Below, in pieces: positions 58,125-64,000 of a DNA stretch of 64,000 nucleotides. The stretch covers positions 868,001-932,000 of the forward strand of contig QEYB01000926.1 of assembly GCA_017562135.1 (NCBI GenBank), read 5' to 3'. The DNA is from Dipylidium caninum (taxonomy: Eukaryota > Platyhelminthes > Cestoda > Cyclophyllidea > Dipylidiidae). The position numbers and the translations under genes are program-made. The notes under the pieces were generated by a model. It made no database searches and had not been told where the DNA came from. It saw nothing but the letters and a program-made list of their open reading frames with translations. Numbering within the stretch: position 1 is the stretch's first letter; the number at the start of each line of letters is the position of its first letter.

Positions 58125-60302
58125 CTAGGAGGTAGGAGGCGGAGAGTTTGGGGACCTGGGACTATGCGGAAAGTGATGACCACGGTTCCGTGGATTGAGC
58201 AACACCTCATCTTCATCCGGAGTAGACGGCATAGGTGGAGCGTAGCCTGGATTTTCAGTACGCATACGCATCAATCCCTTGCCACCTCGAGACTTAATTG
58301 AACTTTTCGGTGTTGAAATAGCCGAATCAACACTCATGGCTCTCGCCGGTTTGATGCCGCCCCTTCTGGACTCGTCTCTCATATGCTGCGACAATGTGGC
58401 CAACAGACGATGCTGTCCTCGACTGAATTGAGCGAAGTGGGCATCATTTGCTTGATGATAGATATTGCGATGAGGGCAGTAGACTTCAGAATTCTCACCC
58501 TGGTACATGCTGGCCACGTTGAGGCGACGGCGCACGTGTGCTGGCATATTTAATCTCACCGTCGGCTCGAATATATAATCCTCGTCGTCATCCTGAATCT
58601 CCTCAAGGGGACTCGTTGGAAGACGTCGCAGTTTGGCCCTTTGCTTAGCTGTAGGTTCCGCATTCGCATCTCCCATTGTCTGTATACAATCCTCCTTCTC
58701 GCCGATCCCATCCAACTTCTTCCGATTTTCAATTGCATCCTTATGGAATGTTAATGCGTACTTCTCGTAGACTTTGACAATTTTCTCGCTGTGTAACATG
58801 GCGTCCTTTTGCAAGAAGGGGCGAATGTACTTGTCATCTAGGTGGTATAGAACTCCACGTAAGCGATGAGCTCCCTGTTCCCCCACCACAGTCTCCATGT
58901 ACATGAGAGCTTGATCCATTACCGAATTGTTCAATGTAGTGAGAAGCTTATTCTCACTGCTCTTGGCTAGGCGAATGTTCAGAAGACGCACCAAAGGCTT
59001 CATTGTGATTCCCATGAAGGCCACAGTGAAGAGAATAATCACTAATGTGGCTGTAACTAACACATTTCTCTCCCTCTCGCCGTGTTCCGCCAAAAAGTGC
59101 GGGTTTATCAGAATGGCCAATGAAAATGCTACGGCGCCTCGTAGACCGCCGTAGCTTATAATAACCTGTTCAGACCAGTGGATTTTTGAATGCATCGGTC
59201 GGTTGTGGTTAATAATGGCGGAGAGGGCGAAGGTGATTAGAGTTCGAGCTAAAAGACACAAAACTACAGCGGAAATTATGAAACCTGTATGCCAAATTAG
59301 GTTTGTTGCCATTACTTCGAGGCCAAGGAGAAGAAAGATAATAGCCTCACAAATGGAAGCCAACTTTAATACAGAGTCACGCAACATAATGACTTTCAGC
59401 GGAGGTACATTGTGAAAGGCGTAGGCGGCTTGAAAGACTCCACAAACTATCATGGCGATAATACCAGACCATCCGAAGAGATCGCCGAGCATATAGGCTA
59501 CGTAACTCATGAGGACAAGAGGAAGTGCGCCAGATAAGGCGGAGATTCTAGTTATTAAACACGAAAATATACCTTGGAGGAGGCCAATTAGGGCGCCGCC
59601 CAGAGATACAGTGAAGAAGGAGCCGACACCAATTAAAATGTCCGTTGTGAGGATTTGTTCCGCAGCGACAAAGGCACTCATGATGTTGTAGAGAACCACG
59701 GTAACAGCGTCGTTAAGTAGGGACTCACCAAAGACCATGTAATAGAGACCTGCGTCAACACCAATATCTTGGAAGATGGCCAGGACGGCCACTGGATCGA
59801 CAGCGACAATGAGAGATGAGAACAGAAGGTGCTCTTTAAGTGATAAATGAAGGGGCGGACCCCTCAATCCGATAAGCACGTCAACACCCCACATGCCAAA
59901 ACCGATAAGCAAAAAGTTAAATACCGTACCCAATACTGCAAAGAGCATAATTGGCACGAAATAGTTTGCAAATGTGCGATTGAACAGACTGTAAGCCGAT
60001 TCCAGTACAATGGGTGGCAGGAGGATGTTGAAGAACAGAGTGGGAGTGAGTCGGATGTACTTCAGGCGAGGAGCCACTTCAGGGACGTACCAGACGATAG
60101 CGCCAAAAAGGAGGCCAATGACAATGAGAATCAGTGATTCGGGAATGTAGGAAGCGATACACTTCATCTTATGGTAAGCATATTTCATGAGAAGAATAAG
60201 GAGGATGAAGAGGGCAAGGCTGAGGAAGGTGGACACCTCCTCGAAGTTCCATGATGCCAAGGCAACTTTTGGTATTTCTATGGGCTCCACCGAGTTATTC
60301 AT
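58125..60302 (-). CDS. Na+/H+ exchanger, SLC9 family, paralogue 2 (intronless)
   Basis: The second antiporter is 725 residues from the first ATG at 60302 (MNNSVEPIEIPK). The frame is open another 21 codons upstream but only from a TTG. Signatures are the same as in paralogue 1: FFNILLPPIVLESAYS, AVDPVAVLAIFQDIGVD, GESLLNDAVTVVLYNIMSAF, EAIIFLLLGLEV and YGGLRGAVAFSLAILI. The membrane domain is strongly similar to paralogue 1, while the N-terminus and the cytosolic tail have diverged. The tail here is Arg/Ser/Pro-rich and ends PRSPNSPPPTS. It also lacks introns. Close paralogy and same orientation point to tandem duplication of an already intronless gene. Which exchanger works at which membrane cannot be told. 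Confidence 0.95.
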   Translation of the reverse strand: MNNSVEPIEIPKVALASWNFEEVSTFLSLALFILLILLMKYAYHKMKCIASYIPESLILIVIGLLFGAIVWYVPEVAPRLKYIRLTPTLFFNILLPPIVLESAYSLFNRTFANYFVPIMLFAVLGTVFNFLLIGFGMWGVDVLIGLRGPPLHLSLKEHLLFSSLIVAVDPVAVLAIFQDIGVDAGLYYMVFGESLLNDAVTVVLYNIMSAFVAAEQILTTDILIGVGSFFTVSLGGALIGLLQGIFSCLITRISALSGALPLVLMSYVAYMLGDLFGWSGIIAMIVCGVFQAAYAFHNVPPLKVIMLRDSVLKLASICEAIIFLLLGLEVMATNLIWHTGFIISAVVLCLLARTLITFALSAIINHNRPMHSKIHWSEQVIISYGGLRGAVAFSLAILINPHFLAEHGERERNVLVTATLVIILFTVAFMGITMKPLVRLLNIRLAKSSENKLLTTLNNSVMDQALMYMETVVGEQGAHRLRGVLYHLDDKYIRPFLQKDAMLHSEKIVKVYEKYALTFHKDAIENRKKLDGIGEKEDCIQTMGDANAEPTAKQRAKLRRLPTSPLEEIQDDDEDYIFEPTVRLNMPAHVRRRLNVASMYQGENSEVYCPHRNIYHQANDAHFAQFSRGQHRLLATLSQHMRDESRRGGIKPARAMSVDSAISTPKSSIKSRGGKGLMRMRTENPGYAPPMPSTPDEDEVLLNPRNRGHHFPHSPRSPNSPPPTS

Positions 60303-63300
60303 ATCACCGTCTGATACAAATCTACCGTCAAACGGAAAGTAAGCAGCTGTCTGACTAGTGGCCAATCAGATGATCAGGCAAAGTGAGCCAATGAAAGGGG
60401 CGGAGTCAAGGTAACTCGAGAATCAATGGTTGGGCCTTCATTCCTTTGATTGGGTGTGGCAATTTATGTGGGGCAATAGGATCAGTTATTTGCCCTGGTT
60501 GATATGACTAAACCACATGTCACATTTCGTAGTAAAATGCAGTGAGAAGGTTTTGTTTTACTGAGTCCTCTAACTAGAATGGCTTCTCTGGCCCTGGTTA
60601 GCTCGTAAAACTTTCATCGGAGGAGGCGTAATATGGGTATGTGACAAAACGAAAATAGCAAAGCTTTGCCGGTATAAGAGGGAAATAAGTAGTTAAAGAC
60701 GCATTTCAGAGGAAAAGCTTTTCAATGTCACTTGACCTCAAGTTAGGAGGCATTCTTCAGGCACAATCGCTAATTTTAGGAAAACTTCCTGCATTCAGTC
60801 ATCGCATAACACAATGAAGTCACGGCTTGAGGTTTGATCCGACCGCACCACTTTTTACCTCACATTCCACTCTATCTCAGAATAGATATGGTATGATGCA
60901 ACAGTGCTACATTGTTGTCTACTCTTTTGATTCCACCTCATCGAGGCGACTGCTTCGTCTCAGTAGCCCTCCTCGATCAATATTCCTGTCGGTGCAATTC
61001 TGCTCGCGGTTACGCCCCACCCTCCTCCACATTTTCACCATTATTCCATGATAATCGTCGACAAAAGCACCCATTTTCAGTCATACGATTGGGCAATCTT
61101 TTCGTCATTTTCCAACCAAATTATGGCTATTACGTAGAGTTTGGAGGGGGGATATAACACCCACATAATGTATAATTGTTGTTCATTTTTAGACTAACCT
61201 ACAGCGTTTCCAAAATAACTCTTATTGTGTATAGAAGAGTGTCGAAATATCTTTTGACTCGTAAAAACTTCACTCACCAACAAACCGAGGTTTCCTAAAA
61301 GTAGCAGTCACGTGTATAAAATTCCATCCGATATTGCGAAGTCAACGGATGAAGTGGCGTGGAGAAGTATTTCTTCTTCCGTGGGCTTGACCACCTCAAT
61401 GTCAGTTAGTTTGTGTCCAGACTACTTCTTTTCCTCCCTCTGAAAACGATTTCATGATCACACCATTTTCGACATGTCATCTAGGTCTTGAGATTCCATT
61501 CTAGTTAGGAGACTCACAATAAATTAAGTGTTCTTTTCACTAAACTTCACTGATTGTGAAATTTTGACAGTGGTGGAATTCTTTGTCATACACAATTCGA
61601 ACACTTTTTCTTACACGTTTTTCGTGTTTTCTGCCATGTTTGGTGATGTTTGAGAAGCCTAGTCAAAGTTCTTCCAAGTGCTCATCGCACAGAAAACCTC
61701 ATGGAATTGTGTTGTACATATAAACCCAATGATTTCTCGAAATACTGCCGCAAGCAAATTTCATTATGTACGTCGACACCTAACCCTGAGGCCTTCAGAT
61801 CCCTGCTGAAAATTCCACATTTAATATTAACTGGATGCATCTTCTAAATGTGGTTTGGACGACGTACGGAAGTAGCCGATTGGACGATCAGCTGCCCCAG
61901 TTTCAGTACAAGGCATTTCATTGGTTAATGGCACATTTGAAGACTTTTTTTGACACAAATACCGTCTAGTTAATTCTGTCAGCTGTAGGAAATATTATGA
62001 GCGGAGTCGAATCGACTCACATATTGCAAGACTTTAAGTTTGATAGCAAACTGGTTTATGAACAAAATTATAAAACTATTTTCACACCCCTCATCACCAT
62101 TCCCACGGTCTAATCTTGCGATATTGACTTAGTGCCGTTTTCCATGAAAAGAAAATTTGCTGGGTTGAGTGCAAATCTAAATCTAAAGTTGGAATGCTAG
62201 GCAGTCGAAATTACGGCCTTGTCTCTCTTAGAGGTTCAAGTAAAATGCTCTACCGTACAGCACACGATGAAATGTCTTGAAATTGTTATTTTTGTCCTGT
62301 CGAGCGTGCCATCCGTCACAGCTCAAGGATATCTAAAGACGGTTTGGCCCCGAATGACCTGGCATTTGCGCTCCATGATAATTAGTACCTTCTCCTCCTA
62401 CGTGAGATTTAATGTCTTGTAATTCGAATGCTGTTTATACTATCATAATTTAAAATGTCGCATATAATGTGGGTCACTTGGCGTTACCACTCTTTCTGCT
62501 TCTACTACCAAAAATAATAAGCTAGTGAGACATAATTATTCAGTTTGTGTCCCCATTTTAGTCCGTCTTTGTTGGAAAAGCTTCTTCTGCCTTTTGTTTA
62601 GTTCAACCCTTTTGGAATCGGACGGAATTGGGAGGCTTTTCCCACCTCTTTATTTGTTGTTAGCAACGTCTGTGGTTTACCCACGCTGTTTTGACGATAA
62701 GCCTTATTTACATATGTCAAAATACCAACCCTAATACTAACAAAATCGTGCAATTTAGCCGAGGAACTATACGATAGAAATCTTGAAATCGTATTCGAGC
62801 TGTCTTGTCGATAGTCGAGGGATAGGAACTCGCAGCATACCGGGAGAAAACATTTGATTTCTGTTGGTAATTCAGTCATTTATATTAAATTCTATAGAGT
62901 TCGGGAGATCTTTGGCTCATATGTTTTCCTTCGGACTACTGATGCACCAACAGTAATGGTAATTAATTTAAGGAGGCTTTGACAGTTATTCGATTTTAGA
63001 AGGCGTCGGAAGTGGATGGTGTCCTTCTAAATTAATCGGTTGAGGTTTTAATATCACCTTAATGACCTTTCGCTGAGCTACGTAAGCTCTAGGTAGCACT
63101 TGCTATGTGAAAGGGATCGCACATTCTTTCTTCCTAAAGCCAAGGGCTGGAAAACCCTCTACAACGTTCATATGCCAATAGCATCACCATTTCACATCCA
63201 CGGAAATAAGAGGTATGGGATAAAAAAAGGGGGTTATTAATCAGGCTTCAATGTCTTCTACTTATAAAATTGGTATGTTGCAGCTTAATTCTTCAGCGAA

Positions 63301-64000
63301 GATCCGCAAATGTGATTTGAGGTGGCTGTCAGGTGACTAAATGGTATGCAATTTACGTGTTCCCTTCACATAAACTTACCACCATGCCAATTTTTCTCGA
63401 ATCTCTGATCTAGGGATCTATCTTAATGTTACGACAGCATTCAAAATGACATTTAAGCACCCCAAGAGAGGAATATTTCATAACTTCCTATCTCCTCAGC
63501 CAAGATTCCCCACCAAATTACATTTCTACTTATTTTAATAAGTAGGATTTACACTAGACTTCGAAGGACAGGTTTTACCATATTTAGAGTTTGTCTATGT
63601 AGATGGAGATTAAGCAGATTAGCGTAATTATAAACAGATTTGCAGTAATAATAAACAATACTTCCTTCGCTGAGCCCTTGATTCTTGTGAAGAGATAAAT
63701 TTGGCGCTTAAGGCGGTTAGTTGAAACAAGCCACTCCTATGGAATTTCATAGTAAACAGTTCCCATTTTAGCATCACTAAAGCTTCTCAGAAAGTACAGA
63801 TACTTTTGAACAAAGCACGCAACCTAAAAGTGACTATTTTAATAAGTCAAATTCTTCATGAACTTAACAAGTTCACTTTAGTTTTCAGTTAGCTTCTTAA
63901 GAAGTCTTGTGTGTTGCACGGCTAAGAAATGTGTGTAATTCATGAGAAGCAAAACGGGGTAAATCTACTTCGGAGATAACATTTAGACTTTAATGTCAAT
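60303..64000. other. Right-hand region without recognised genes
   Basis: About 3.7 kb of AT-rich sequence. The first few hundred bases upstream of NHE paralogue 2 hold several CCAAT/ATTGG-type boxes (60362, 60389, 60449) and are its likely promoter. Frames of up to 93 codons further right overlap on both strands and show no motif. Confidence 0.4.

Noticed and set aside
59847..60137. Plus-strand frames across the NHE genes (also 51589-51840, 58101-58301, 58927-59691)
   Set aside because: Antisense shadows of the long exchanger reading frames.
60303..60365. 21-codon N-terminal extension of NHE paralogue 2
   Set aside because: The extension begins at a TTG, not an ATG; the first true ATG is at 60302.
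1..64000. CRISPR arrays, rRNA or tRNA genes
   Set aside because: No regularly spaced repeats, no rRNA-like segments and no convincing tRNA cloverleaf were seen by eye; a tRNA scan was not possible.

Overview
The window is eukaryotic nuclear DNA. Genes lie on both strands, are broken by GT-AG introns and are separated by AT-rich spacers with no operon-type bacterial signals. I infer a parasitic flatworm, most likely a cestode. The grounds are introns of only 31-34 nt in one gene next to kilobase introns in others, compact gene spacing, and one gene (BLOC1S1 homologue) whose whole reading frame lacks an ATG and begins exactly at a 3' splice site, as expected if a flatworm spliced leader supplies the AUG. 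No species name can be proven from the sequence alone.

Layout from left to right. 1-857 (-): 5' part of a DEG/ENaC/ASIC-type channel that runs off the left edge. 2187-8062 (+): RINT1, followed about 107 nt later by BLOC1S1 (8170-8850, +), a likely polycistronic pair. 10650-12246 (+): dyskerin (DKC1/Cbf5), seven exons, fully resolved. 13266-24533 (-): an RBFOX-type splicing regulator with a large Ala/Gln-rich C-terminus. 25402-28094 (-): ATG5. 28442-34692 (+): DCAF6/NRIP-type WD-repeat protein, head to head with ATG5 across about 350 bp. 36204-38290 (-): POT1 telomere end-binding protein. 39916-45755 (+): a TALPID3 (KIAA0586)-like centrosomal/ciliary protein. 50952-53132 and 58125-60302 (both -): two intronless Na+/H+ exchanger (SLC9/NHE) paralogues in tandem. 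Downstream of each exchanger lies one copy of a near-identical direct repeat of about 0.95-0.97 kb (47684-48657 and 54568-55517). 60303-64000: no gene recognised.

Most genes are housekeeping: ER-Golgi tethering (RINT1), lysosome-related organelle trafficking (BLOC1S1), pseudouridylation and telomerase RNP (dyskerin), autophagy (ATG5), ubiquitin ligase adaptor (DCAF6), telomere capping (POT1), cilium assembly (TALPID3) and pH/Na+ balance (NHE pair). The most notable points are the methionine-free BLOC1S1 frame that implies spliced-leader trans-splicing, the intronless NHE pair with its far better conserved flanking repeat, and the RBFOX gene that keeps vertebrate-like 54-nt and 93-nt RRM exons with GCATG motifs in its own introns. 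Exon boundaries were read by eye. Those given as exact have matching splice dinucleotides and phase; others are marked unresolved.
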